From positions 124,001-188,000 of the forward strand of contig JAJIRX010000033.1 of NCBI GenBank assembly GCA_023853785.1: a DNA stretch of 64,000 nucleotides, written 5' to 3'. Source of the DNA: Psilocybe azurescens. Its lineage: Eukaryota; Basidiomycota; Agaricomycetes; Agaricales; Agrocybaceae. Below, in pieces: positions 23,672-35,270 of this stretch (positions are counted from its first letter, which is position 1; the number at the start of each line of letters is the position of its first letter). Both the position numbers and the translations under genes were made by a program. Below the pieces are notes generated by a model. That model was not told the origin of the DNA, searched no databases, and saw nothing but the letters and a program-made list of their open reading frames with translations.

Positions 23672-26166
23672 TCCTACAGTTCGTTCCCATGTTTCCCTTT
23701 TTTTTCTGCTTTGTTGCGTTTCTTTGAGTACAATCTCCCCAAATACGAATTGAATGTTGAAAATTATGGTTCAAGCAAGGCAGTGCAGTGGGGATGAATT
23801 CTCTCCTCCATGGTCTAATGCACACCCTTGCACAGATCTCGATACCAAACTCGAAACAACGTCAAGTCTTCGGACTTTCCGATTACACGAACAGTTGATA
23901 GTGCCAACGGCAGGATGCCATGGGTTCTGTTATGTTAACCAGCCGTTCAACTTCCACCCTCATGTATCGCATTGCCAGTGTCGCTGAGTTTTATTTCCTA
24001 AACACCTGTTCACTTTCGTGATCTGGAAACCAAACATGCCCCTCCGCAGTTTCGTATTTTTATAACGATAAGGTATCTTACCAAACTGACATACCACCAC
24101 GCCGTCATGCCACGGATTCCACCCGATATTTCTAGCTTTTGAGGCTACGTTTATGGATTTCCTGGTGCCCCGATCCGCTGAATCATTAAGTTGTGAACGT
24201 CGTCGAGGAGACCAATCACCCTCTGCCATATAGCTGATGGATGACCATACTCCGATCATAGCCGTACTGCATCGAGGCTTCCTGTTGCTTAAAGGCTCCG
24301 ATGCAACCCAGCCAAAAATCGCAAATACGTTTCTTAAACTGGCCTTATTCAACGCTGATCATATTTCCCCAAAAGCTCCAGCTGTTCAGCTGTGCTACTA
24401 CCGGACTCAAACAACGGTCCGATCTTATTTTCTAACGGAACGACATATGATTATGAACACATCAAGATCGAAACGCCCACTATTTGAGAAGCTTGATACT
24501 TCCATACGGGCCCTTTTAGTATAACTAGAGCGCAGATCAACTCCCAACCTCGAGGTCGGAAATGTAGCCATGACAGTGGTTCGCAATGCCCCACAGCTAC
24601 CGGTGTACAGTCCGCAGGAGGTCTTCGGTCCATGATATTTGGTCTAGGGTTGGTGAGGGCAGTTCCATAAGCATCGATTGGAGCCACAGCTTACATTGTA
24701 AATTGACCAGTTCATCAACCTTCGGAGTTGTTATCACCCATCGTAGTTGATTTCAAATGGAGTGGAGTCGTTCATAAGACTACTTCTAGAACACACCTTG
24801 CAGATCAGTGAGACTTGGTCCCATCTGTCCTCTCTTGTGCCGACATTACGCCCAGCTCTGACGGGTCAATCTTCCTCCTTACCTACTTATTACGCCATAC
24901 ATGTTGTCCGTGCTTCCCGAGACTACTGCGTGTTCTGTCAAGGTTGCAGCACATCGGTCCGAGTGGCGACTACTTGCTGCTGGACAACCAAGCCTAACGG
25001 TACGTTCATTGTTCCACTGCATGAAACGAAATGCTGATCAATGAAAAAATGAAAGATCGTTAGATGGTGCCGGACTCGAAGGATGTGGTCGAAAAACGGT
25101 CTAGACATCGAGTACGAAATACTGTCACTATACCGACAAGGGTATTTCTCCTCTTACTAGATGTAGCTTTACCGTCGATGGAAATTGCGACAGGCTTCTC
25201 AGGCTCCCTGTTGACCAGTGCAACACTGGCGGAGAAAACGGAAAACAGATATGCATCGGCCTTAGGCACTGTATATTTTGGAAATGATTCAATCTATTTT
25301 CAGTGGTCTCTGTGGCCAATGGCAATATGACCCTGGTTCAGGTGGCAGCGACGTCTAGATTGTGGCGGAGAAGGTTTTTCACACCTTATATGTGTGTACT
25401 CGAGGATCCACATAAAGTGAGAGCATGGGCGTGCTTAAACATACAATATCTACTTCCATCTATTGAATTTCATGCTTCTACTATTGAATTAACATATTAT
25501 AAATTTGACTTGCCGTGATGCTATTTATGAGGAGCAGATCGTTCGACAATCTCTATCATTCTGAAGCAGCCAATAGACCGGTACAACTAAGTACTACAAA
25601 AACACAATATTGCAGAGTCAGGCCAATTTTGGGTCCCATTGCTAGGTCGACGGTTCTCAGAGAGCACTGACCAATACGACTATCAGTTGTCTGACATATA
25701 TTAGTGGTATCGCTACAGAATGATTGCAGGATTGATTATCCAATTTTGAAATATGCAATGATAGCTTGGATATTGGCCACAGATCTACCTTCTTCGATGG
25801 ATTAATTTATTTAGAAACAACTGTCATTCGAGAAACCCATGAATGGTCGTTGTTAACGGTCTTTATAATTTAGCCGCTCCGGCATGCGCAGTCAGGAGTC
25901 CAAAATGTGTAGAGAATATTTAAAGAGTGACGCTGAGTATGAGTTTCATTTTCGGACTTGTGTTGTTTGAGGTTTACAGTCGGATTGAGGCGGGCGTCTA
26001 CATCGCTTCTTTTGCTTTCCACTGTTTCTTATTAAAAGGTAGACCACGTGAAACCGTATAATGGGGGTGATCAAAGTTAGGACAAGAGGCGGAGGCATAA
26101 TTGAGTTCAGAATTGCTTTCAGAATCGGTCAGGAATGGGGAGTGCTAATGACGACACCTGTGGATG
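23672..26166. other. Intergenic, 2.5 kb, between the E2 gene and the repeat island
   Basis: No conserved gene found on either strand. Open stretches at 24237-24524 (+), 23960-24352 (-) and 25064-25330 (+) have no recognisable family and no supporting splice context. Confidence 0.45.
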
Positions 26167-26174
26167 GATGTAAG
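26167..26174. repeat. Left 8-bp target site duplication of the hAT element
   Basis: GATGTAAG lies directly before the element end TAGGGACTAAC and is repeated exactly at 30762-30769 after the other end. Eight bases is the duplication length made by hAT transposases. Confidence 0.9.
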
Positions 26175-26506
26175 TAGGGACTAACTCGGATCTATCCGGG
26201 TAGTATCCGTATCCGAACCGCGGATATTTGCCAAATACGGTTCGGATACGGTTCGGATACACTAATCCGTTTAGCTTTAAGACCCGTGCCCCAAGGGAGT
26301 GGCAGCGGCGACATGTTAGTAAAGTAGTGCATGGATTAAATTCCATCCCCTGTAGCCAATTATTGTCCGTTTGGCTCATATTTGGGTGCATTGGAAAGAG
26401 AAAGAGCAGTAAAATTTAAATATAGCAAAATATAAGCCAAAATAATTGTAATTTTTACACAGTAAAGGTGACAAGGTTCAATTTACATTCTTGCTGATAG
26501 TTATTT

Positions 26507-29500
26507 TCAATCTTCACCTTCTGACCTCATCCTCAGCTTTACCCATTCAGTCACTTCTGAGAACTTTGGAAAAATAGGGGTCTTAGCCCATGAACCTAAT
26601 GCCATAGGAGCTTTGAATGTTTGAGAGCTCATATTATATTGCATGTGATTGACTTGATGACAGCCAGTTGAAAATGCTCTTTCAGCATCCACAGATGTTG
26701 CTGTTGTTTAATGGTCAGTTTAATATTTCTAATAGAAGTTTGAATAAAAACCTGGTGCAGAACAGAAGTCTTGTCCCATTTTAGCAAGAAGTGGGCAATT
26801 CTTGCTTGCATTAAACCAATACTTCATGTAGCCACCAGCTTCTTCAATTACATTTGATGGAATTGGATCATCCTCAAGGTAAGTTTGAATGTGATCCTTG
26901 GGGTATTGATTTAATGTTTTTGATCTTTGGGTACCTTGATTCTCTGGAGCAGCCCATTTTGACTTGTCCTAATAGAGCATTAATTAATAATGGGATGCAC
27001 ATAAATATATGAAAATTACTTTGTTTCTCCTTTGCTTTGGAGCACAAACATTAGCTTCCTCAACAGCATAAGTTGTTTGCCATCAATTTAAAACTAGTTT
27101 CTTGATGGTCTTCAACTTCTTTGCATCCATTTATTTTCGCTTTTTAGCCAAGTAAGCTTGCGGTCAGGGCACATCACTGTAATTTGATTAGCTGAGTGTA
27201 GATGAAAGAAGAAAAGATCTCATACTGATTGATATAACATAAATTTCACAATCCCAAGTCAGATCCATATATTTTTCAATAAATAGAACAGCAGCATGTG
27301 CAGCAATCCAAATAACTGCAGGAGTTTCCTGAACCAGTGAAACAGGATCAGAAAAGTCAGAATCAGAGTCAGAATCAGGTGTTGGAATATTTTGGGGCTT
27401 GTCCTCAACAGCAGCAACTAAGCTGTCACACACACAATACATCATAAGAAGAGCATTGACAATAAGAGGAATCTCAGCTTTAGAAAATAGGAGTGTAACA
27501 TTCTTGAAAAGCTATAAAAAATATAACAAGGTTATTTAAAATATATAAAATTGGTGACATTAAATAACTCACCTTCAGGACCTCTTGGACATCACTTGCA
27601 AGTTGCCACTGCTCCTCAGAAAGATGATATGCCTTCAACTTGTTTTCAGACACTGCTGTCAGGGACTGAACAATATTTTAAAATGCAAATGAGCTGCAAG
27701 ACAATCAAAGTTGGTGTTCCATCAGGTTGCAACACACCTATCCAGAGCTCACTTGTTAGATTGTTGATTTGGATCCTGGTCAATGAGATGCTGAAATTTC
27801 TCATTGAGGGTTGTATTATCATGGACCTGGCGTGCAAGCCCAGAGACCTAAAAAAATATCAGAAAGCAACAGGCCAATTTTAAATAGAAACCTTACTGCA
27901 GGAAAAAGCTGGAGTGCCACTTTTTCCTCTTCTAAACTCATCATTATCCCTTTCCTACCCATTTCCTCTATTGCAATATCATGCAAAGATCTTACCACAG
28001 CATTATCATGAGCCACCTGACCATCATCTCCACCATCATCCTCTACATCTACCACTGCCTCCTCTATTGCAGCAATATCCTGATCCTCTGTTTCTCTATC
28101 CCTTCATCAAGAATATATTCTTCATCATCACTACCTTCCAAAGTAACTTTCACAGACTTCTTGAGTTTGGGCTTTTTGAAAAAAAAATAATATGAAGATC
28201 TGGAAAATATAATTTAAATTTACTCTAAACCAAAAAGAGAAGAGAAGAATTAATATCTTTGCAATCAAATTGAATATATGTGCTAAGCACCAAAGATGAG
28301 CATCTATACCCAGAAAGTCAGGCAGAAATTTGGGATGAATTTGAGCAAGCTTGTTGTAGTTAGAAGCATTGTCCAAACACTTCAGTCACAAATTTGAAAT
28401 TACCCAGAATTTGGAATTACCATAAAATAATATTTTACTTCAATTGCTGCTTGTTCATAAATGTGAAGAAGATTGTGCTGAACAGTTACTGGATGTGGAA
28501 CACTGGTTCCTGGTCAACGCATCTCAACTTCAGCAAGATAATCCTCATCCAAGATTATATTGAATGGACAAGCATCCTTGGCACAACGCAGAGTAATAAG
28601 AGCACGGTGATGATGCCAGACAACTGCTCTGCCATGCACAAAAAAAACAAAAACCTATAATAAACTGAAAGAATGATGGAGGAACCTAACACTGGAAGGT
28701 GTGGAGTGCAGAGGGAAGTCGTCTTGAGGTTCTGAGGGTGCGAGACTGGGTTCTGGGAGCTATACCAGATGGAACTGACTAGGTGTGGTGAGGTGCAGTG
28801 ATGTATGATAAGGCACAAAGCTCTGAAAATGAGGTGCGACATTTGAGAACAAGGTGTGGAGCTATGAAAACAAGGTGCAAGGTTTGTGAATGAGGTGCAA
28901 AGCTCTAAAAATAAGGTGCAGAGGTGTGAGAACGAGTTGCAAGGTGCAAGAACAATATCTGAGCGTCAGAAAAGCTTCTTTAATGTAGATACAATACAAG
29001 CTTTTATACCACGAATATTGAATACTGAATAAAGGCATAGTCTGCTACAAATAAGGAGGTGCGATAGTGATGCACAAAGAACTGAATGAAAAATATAAAC
29101 ATCTGCATAAAGAATCAAAAGTGGTGGTGACCATGAAACAAAAGAAACTAAGAATGCAGATGAATAAATGTCTACAAACCATAGAAATATATCACAAGGT
29201 ACTCTGAAAATGCGAAGATGATCAATGAAAAGGTAAAGAACATGATAGAACCTATAGTAAAGCCTTCCTGATGCTCTGGACCTTCCTCACAAACGTGCTA
29301 AATGCTGGAATGAGTTGCAGATTCCTATCTTAAGCTTCAACAGAGTGTAGAATATGTATAGCATAGCCTCGCAGCTGATCCAGACATTGTACCAACTTGG
29401 AAACTGATAGATTGGCATGTGACCAAGGAAGATGATCCACAGTGAACCTGAATAGGTACAAGGTGTGCAAAGTGAAAACTAACTTTCTGGGGCATAGAAC

Positions 29501-30512
29501 AGGCCAAATGATCAACAATGATGAGGTGCAAAGAGGTTCAGCAAGGTTCAGTGAGGTTCAGTGAGGTTCTGAGAGGTGCAAAACTGTCGGAATAATGTAT
29601 ACTGAAGGAGGGGGTGATCAGAGGTTTGGAGATGTCAAAATAGGTGCAAAAGCTTTGTAAAATGCTGAAAACAAATGTAGAAGATAAGGGAATAAGCTGG
29701 AATAAAGTCCAAAGAGGTGCGGAGCTGAGGAAACAGGTGCAAAGCTAAGGAAAAAGGTGCAAAGCCTGCAGAAGCTGCTGGATATGTCATCAGAGGTGCA
29801 GAGTATTTTGAAGCTGTAAAAATCACAAATTCTGGGGCCAGAGAGCTGCAGTGCTCATCAACGGTGAGCAGCTTGCAAGTAGGAGATAGAAGCAGCAACA
29901 GGTTTATCATGTAATTTTCCCTGCTTTTTCAGACACATATCCATACTCTTCTGTAGATTGCTTGTACCATCTCCAGTTTTCATTTGTGGATGTGTAAAAA
30001 TACTGGTGTGGTGCTCAGGATGAGTTTTGTATTTGAAAACATACGTCATTGAGATGAGTTTTCCAAATTTGTCAAAATTTTACTGCAGCAAAACATTGAA
30101 ATGATCATAAACTGGAGAACACCAGGACAGAATTGCTGCATCTCATAAATAATATATTAGCTCATTTACATATTATAATAATTAAACCACACACCAAGAA
30201 TGTCATCATCAGACATTCCCCAGAATTGAAGATCAGTTTGGCAGTTAATAGCTGGTGCATTATGTCTCCGCTTGATTGGTGAGACAATAATTGGAATGAT
30301 TTTTTAGGACCTTGGCTCTCACTCTCATCACTTGATGTGCTTGAAGGTTCAGGAAATTTCTCTCCAGGAGATGCAGAGTGTGGTCCAGGCCATGTAGGAG
30401 TCACTGGGGGACCAGGTTGAATAGGAAAAATATTTGTCCTCTTGCTGGCAGCATCTTTGGCAGCAGGGACAGCAGTAGGGATGGCTGGACAGCCACCCTT
30501 TTGAGGTGGCAT
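26507..30512 (-). pseudogene. hAT transposase, decayed and split by an insertion
   Basis: The N-terminal exon (30512 downward) gives MPPQKGGCPAIPTAVPAAKD and a Ser/Pro-rich region. A BED-finger-like part follows (TYVFKYKTHPEHHTSIFTHP, SYLQAAHR). Beyond the inserted repeat the frame resumes in phase as ALITLRCAKDACPFNIILDE and YLAEVEMR. Next are MDNASNYNKLAQ and CLAHIFNLIAKIL, which match the hAT catalytic region, then NTTLNEKFQHLIDQDPNQQS and RCVATRWNTNF, and at the C-terminus DAERAFSTGCHQVNHMQYNM, the hAT dimerisation signature. A TGA interrupts EVEMR*PGTSVPHP where CGA is expected, a C-to-T change at CpG. Part of the catalytic domain between about 28380 and 28430 appears lost. Confidence 0.82.
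28608..29860. mobile_element. Solo-LTR-like repeat, copy A, inserted in the hAT transposase gene
   Basis: The 1,253-bp unit begins TGATGATGCC, ends GCTCATCA (TG...CA ends, 6-bp inverted TGATGA) and is flanked by a 4-bp duplication ACGG at 28604-28607 and 29861-29864. Removing it with one ACGG rejoins the transposase frame as SYLQAAHR-ALITLRCAKD. A second copy lies at 56865-58078. The unit has no coding capacity; it holds many AGGTGCAAAG-type words and a TATA-like CTTTTATACC. TG/CA ends and a 4-bp duplication suit a solo gypsy-type LTR; a non-autonomous DNA element is the alternative. Confidence 0.8.
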
Positions 30513-30761
30513 AACAATGCAGGGTCAAGGGAAGGGAATCCCAACACAGAGCAGCCTCTCATATTATCTGACAGCGGAGAAACCATGGTTTCTCATTGAT
30601 TGATGTCGGAGCTTTAAACTATGTCTTGTACACTAAATATGGTGGATTATCCGTAATATCCACAGTTCTGCCTATACATATCCACGGATACTTAAAAATA
30701 GTATCTGGTTACTACAGTGCATGGGTAGTAACTGGATTTGCGTAATCTGTGTTAGTCCCTA

Positions 30762-30769
30762 GATGTAAG
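30762..30769. repeat. Right 8-bp target site duplication of the hAT element
   Basis: GATGTAAG directly after the element end GTTAGTCCCTA; identical to 26167-26174. Confidence 0.9.
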
Positions 30770-31047
30770 TGGCATCTCTTGATGAGGCAGGGATACTGGC
30801 CAGATTGAGCCATTGTTTTGTATGTATGTTCCTTACTGCTCTCCATCATGATAATGCAAGAGCTTAATGATAGTGATGTCATTTAAAATAAGGTATGGAT
30901 ATATTTATTAGACTGTGCAATGTACAAGAAGTGAAGTAGTATCAACAACAAAGTTGGTATGGTATTCAAATATGGTCCTGTCCTGCTCATATGTAAACTA
31001 CAAATACCTGACATGCAAACTGAAAACAACATACATACAGAACAAAA

Positions 31048-34000
31048 CTACAAACCAAAATATACAAAAGGAATCCAAGTAAGTAAAGATGACTCAGAAT
31101 TGTCAAGTGTCTTTTGCATCTCCTGTGTGGCATAATGAAGAGCATATGCTGCACCATCACTACTCAACCTTTTTGACCCTGTCTCATGCTCCACTTCATG
31201 ACTCAAGAGGTTCTTATAAAATGTTTCTGCAAGTTTGGGACCATAGCTATCTTTGATAGACCACATAGTGGCTACCACACTTCTATATCTAGCAGCCAAC
31301 ATTTCTCCAGCCAAATGAACAGCTTCTTCAGACAATTTTTCATCACCAGTTGAGGTTTGGCATGCTGATAAAAGGCAAGATCTGCTCCTTTCATATGTTT
31401 CTTGATGATATCTAAAATTTCAAGACATCCATCATACAGATAAAAGCTGCTCTGCAGGGGATTGGTGGTATTCTGGGAAGCATGACAGGCAAGATGAATA
31501 CAGCTGAAAGCATCCATTTCATCTTTTACTCTGCTGACTGTGGCATTGCCACTTTCCAAGCATAGATGTTGAACCTTGCAATTGGACACCAGCTGTTGAA
31601 TCACTTTAACTTCTTGTGTTGTTCCAGGGATGGCCTGGATGGGATGCAGCTTTGGTGTGTCTGGTTGGCTTATCATAAGTAGTCCAGCTTTCTCTGTATT
31701 TATTTGTTGAGAACTCTGTTTTATTTGACCAGAGAACTGACATTGGGTATATAGGAAGACACAGCAAAATCAGAAAGCTTGTTGTAGACACCTGGAGGTG
31801 CAGTAGATGTATATATTCCAGCTGCATGGATAGGGAGAATGTTAGAGGACCAGTACCACACCACCATATGTGAGGTAAATTGGGTGCAGGTTTCTCAATA
31901 AAACTGTAAGCCTTAAATAGAACATGGATGAGGCATAAAAGCACTCACAGAATATCCAAGGCCACTGAGAATTGGCTTGACCACAAAGCTCCAGGGTTGA
32001 TGGAGAATGTCAGCAATACTGGCTCCCTTATGAAGACATGACCCACAGCCAGTATTGCCCACATCCCCTCATGTCTGGATTCTAGAATTGTGAAGAATAA
32101 TTTTGAGATCACAATGGAGATTATCTGCGATATTGGAAGATAATTGAGACAGAGGAATATGAAGAGGATCATTGGTACCAGATGTGAGTATGAGTGCATC
32201 TGAGTGGGTATTGTTGATATTAATAACAACCACATGGCCAGAATCTGGAAGGTTTCTAAGAAGATTTGAATATGATAATGGGTATAAGAAATCTTTGAAC
32301 TGGGGTATCCTGCAAACTCTTGTAAGTACTTGGTCCCATTCTTGTGCAAGTTTTATATAGGTGTGTGCCTCATCTTGTATAGATATTTTCACTGACATAC
32401 TGTTATTTTCTGTATATATTGTTGAATCTGTGCAAGAGGCTGAGATTTCCAAAGCCTTTGAAACTTGTACAATATTATTTGCTAAAGATAGATCATGTGC
32501 ATGAAGATGATCAACAGAAGTGCAAAAGTCACTGAGCTGATTCCATACAAAACAATGGCCTTGTTCAAGCCACTCTATAGCCAAAGAAGGCTGTTTGAGA
32601 TTAATAGAACCACCAGCAGCAGCAGCAGCAGATGTTAGTTCTAAAACATTGATGAGATTGGTGTAACAGTTTTGGATTGTTTGTTCAAGACCTGTAATGT
32701 GAGAGATAAAACAAATAGCAGTATGATATGCTTTCAGTGATTGTGGTTGATCAATTTTTGCAGTCAACTGTGCCCATCTCTTGGCTGCAGAAAATTGTAC
32801 TGAAGGTGGTCCTGAAAGGGAAGTGGCAGCAAGTTGAAAATTTATAATAGCACTTTGGGCATGCAATGCATTGTCTGTGTGTTCAAAGCATGTTTGAAGT
32901 GAATCTCCAAGATTGTTTAGCCAACTGGGCAAATCTGCATGGCCTTCAGGAGTGAGCTGAATGCATTTTTGATGCAATGATACATATTTCCTCTCGCGAT
33001 GTCAGCCAGATTTCCTGTTTGTTCAAAGCATTTTTGAAGTGAATTTCCAAGACTGCACAGATAAATGGGTAGGTTTGAATGGCCTTCAGAGGTGAGTTGA
33101 ATGCATTTTAGACACAATGATATTGCATCTGAGATGTCAGCAAGATTTTCTGTGTGTTCAAAGCATCTTTGAAGTGAATATCCAAGATTGTTCAGATGAT
33201 TAGGTAGTGATACATGGCCTTCAGAGGTGAGTTGAGTGGATTTGTGATGTAATGATATTGCTTCTGATATGTCAACAAGATCTCCTGTATGCTCAAAGTG
33301 CCTTTCAAGTGAATATCCAAGATTGTTTAGTTGACTAGGCAGGTCTGCATGACCTTCAGGAGTGAGTTGAATGCATTTTTGATGCAATGATATTGCCTCT
33401 GAGATGTCAGCCACATTTTCTGTATGCTCAAAGTGTCTTTGAAGTGAATATCCAAGGTTGTCCAGTCTACTAAGCAGGTCTTCATGACCTTCAGAGGTAA
33501 GCTGAATGCATTTTTGATATAATGATATTGCCTCTGATATGTCAACAAGATTTCCTGCATGCTCAAAGCATTTTTGAAGTGAATATCCAAGGTTATCCAT
33601 TCTACTAAGCAGGTCTATATGACCTTCAGGGGTGAGTTGAATGAATTTTTGATGGAACAATATAGCCTCTGAGATGTCAGCAAAATTTTCTATATGCTTA
33701 AAGCATCTTTGAAGTGAATATCCAAGGTTATTAAATCTATTAGGCAGGTGTGCATGACCTTCAGGAGTGGGTTGAATGCATTTTTGTATCAATGTTATTG
33801 CCTCTGTGATGTCAGCCAGATTTCCTGTATGCTCAAAGCATCTTTGAAGTGAATATCCAAGGTTTTCCAGTCTACTAAGCAGGTCTTCATGACCTTCAGG
33901 GATGAGTTGAATGTATTTTTGATATAATAATACTGCTTCTGCAATATCAATAAAAGTTCCTGTGTGTGTAAAGCAGCTTTGAAGTGAACTTCCAAGGTTC

Positions 34001-34310
34001 TTCAGATAGATGGGCAGGTCTGCATAGCCTTTAGGGGTGAGCTGAATGCATTTTTGATGCAATGATACTGCTTCTGGGATGTCAGCAAGATTTTCTGTAT
34101 GCTTAAAGCATCTTTGAAGTGAATCTACAACGCTGCACAGATAACTGGGTAGGTTTGAATAGCCTGCAGGGATGAGTTAACTACATTTTTGAAGCACTGA
34201 TATTGCCTCTGAGATCTCAGCAAGATTTCCTGTATGCTTAAAACGGCTTTAAAGTGAACTTCCAAGATTCTTCAAGTAGTTGGCAGGTCTGCATGACCTT
34301 CAGGAGTGCA
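31048..34310 (-). pseudogene. TPR-CHAT (caspase-like) protein gene, decayed
   Basis: In mushrooms, proteins with long TPR arrays and a C-terminal CHAT peptidase domain form a large family of unknown, possibly immune or cell-death, function. From about 34250 to 32930 the gene encodes 45-residue repeats of the type LNNLGYSLERHFEHTGDLVD. A linker follows (SLAIEWLEQGHCFVWNQLSD). The CHAT domain has LPHIWWCGTGPLTF, CIHLACHASQNTTNPLQSSF (catalytic His), SACQTSTGDEKLSEEAVHLA in another frame (catalytic Cys), AARYRSVVATMWSIKD and LLTWIPFVYFGL at the end. Frame breaks lie at about 31370-31373, 31724-31726, 31833-31835 and 33000. The two N-terminal repeats carry TAA stops where CAA is expected. The region is almost free of CpG. 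Stops plus shifts make a dead gene likely. Confidence 0.8.
32990..34250 (-). repeat. Tandem array of 135-bp TPR-coding repeats
   Basis: About nine units of 135 bp (45 codons) repeat the pattern SEAISLHQKCIQLTPEGHAD then LPSQLNNLGYSLERHFEHTG. Units are similar at the DNA level (for example GCATTTTTGATGCAATGATA recurs). The two units nearest 34250 contain stops. This is coding repetition, not a CRISPR array. Confidence 0.9.
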
Positions 34311-34635
34311 TCAGCAAAACCGCAAAAGAATATATTGGAATGCAATGCTCATGAAAGGCAACAAATGATGCAAATGCCCAAAAGGCATGGTAAAGTGAAA
34401 CAAACAGACTCCTTATTTGTAAGTCATGGCCAGAATTAGCTAAAAATAAAACCTTTGTAGTCCTTGTAAGGTAGCTTAAATCTTTGTTAACCTTGCACGA
34501 CAAAACAAATTTCCACAGCCACCAAGGGGGCAATTTTACAGTAAAATATTGGATCATTTAATGTTGCTACAAAATATATAGCACTCTTCCCATATAACTC
34601 AAATTGATTATTCAGATTATCACATTTAATTGAAA

Positions 34636-34709
34636 TGCCTCTCACTAGGATTGAACCACCACCGTTGCAGAACACAATTAAATACCTATTCTAACCACTA
34701 CACTAATAC
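34636..34709 (-). other. tRNA-like remnant with A-box and B-box words, possible SINE head
   Basis: On the minus strand TAGTGTAGTGGTTAGAAT fits an RNA polymerase III A box and GGTTCAATCC, about 45 bases later, resembles a B box. Stems pair poorly, so it is not a functional tRNA. It could be a decayed tRNA or the head of a SINE. Confidence 0.35.
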
Positions 34710-35250
34710 ATCATTACTGTACATCATTACTGTATATAAGTATGCGATGATCTATGTCACTATCTAAAAAGCAGCCTTTTGGGAGAGCCAAAATAATTGA
34801 TATACAATTAAATCTTGTAAGAATTCTAGAACAGATATGCTCAGTTGTTTGCAAGGCAAATGACTGAGAATGAATTTATATCTACCTAGAACAGATATGA
34901 TAGGTAATTATTTAATACAATGATTCAATATGTTCAGTAAGAAGAATAATGCTCACCTCAGTTGTTTGTGAGGCAAACGACTGAGGAGAGCTCGTATCAA
35001 AATCTTGTATATAATGTAGTCCATTATCAAGATTCATATCTACAAAGTGAATAGAAACTAATAGAAGTGTATTGCATGCTGCAATAAAGATAACAAATTG
35101 AATATATCATATACTACACAGAAAAAGAAATAGTGCAATAATGCACCATTAATAAACCAATATATTATAATGAATGTGCATACAAATTTTCAAGGAACCG
35201 GCAGTCGCGACAGCCAAACAGCAGCAAGGTGCTGTCATGTTTGCTTATCA

Positions 35251-35270
35251 TATTTCAACACTCCCCTTCA
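35251..35270 (-). repeat. Probable polypurine tract / 3' LTR border of the copia element
   Basis: Read on the minus strand, an AAGGGGAG purine tract is followed by TGTTGAAATATG, the usual layout of a copia polypurine tract and the first bases of its 3' LTR. The LTR would extend toward about 34.9 kb; its other border was not defined. Confidence 0.5.

Larger units (their letters stand above)
26175..30761 (-). mobile_element. Complete hAT-type DNA transposon, inactive, 4.6 kb
   Basis: The element starts TAGGGACTAAC and ends GTTAGTCCCTA, a perfect 11-bp terminal inverted repeat, and is flanked by the 8-bp duplication GATGTAAG. Subterminal DNA near 26200-26270 repeats GGTTCGGATAC-like units in both orientations. 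The interior encodes a decayed hAT transposase on the minus strand and is interrupted by a 1.25-kb solo-LTR-like insertion at 28608-29860. Without that insertion the element would be about 3.3 kb. The interior is strongly CpG-poor, with stop codons explained by C-to-T change, so it is old and dead. Confidence 0.9.

Noticed and set aside
24237..25330. Several 80-95 codon frames between the E2 gene and the hAT element
   Set aside because: No conserved motifs, and no splice sites linking them into a larger protein.
32990..34250. Regular direct repeats that could suggest a CRISPR array
   Set aside because: Period is 135 bp with no unique spacers, the repeats encode TPR units, and the organism is a eukaryote.
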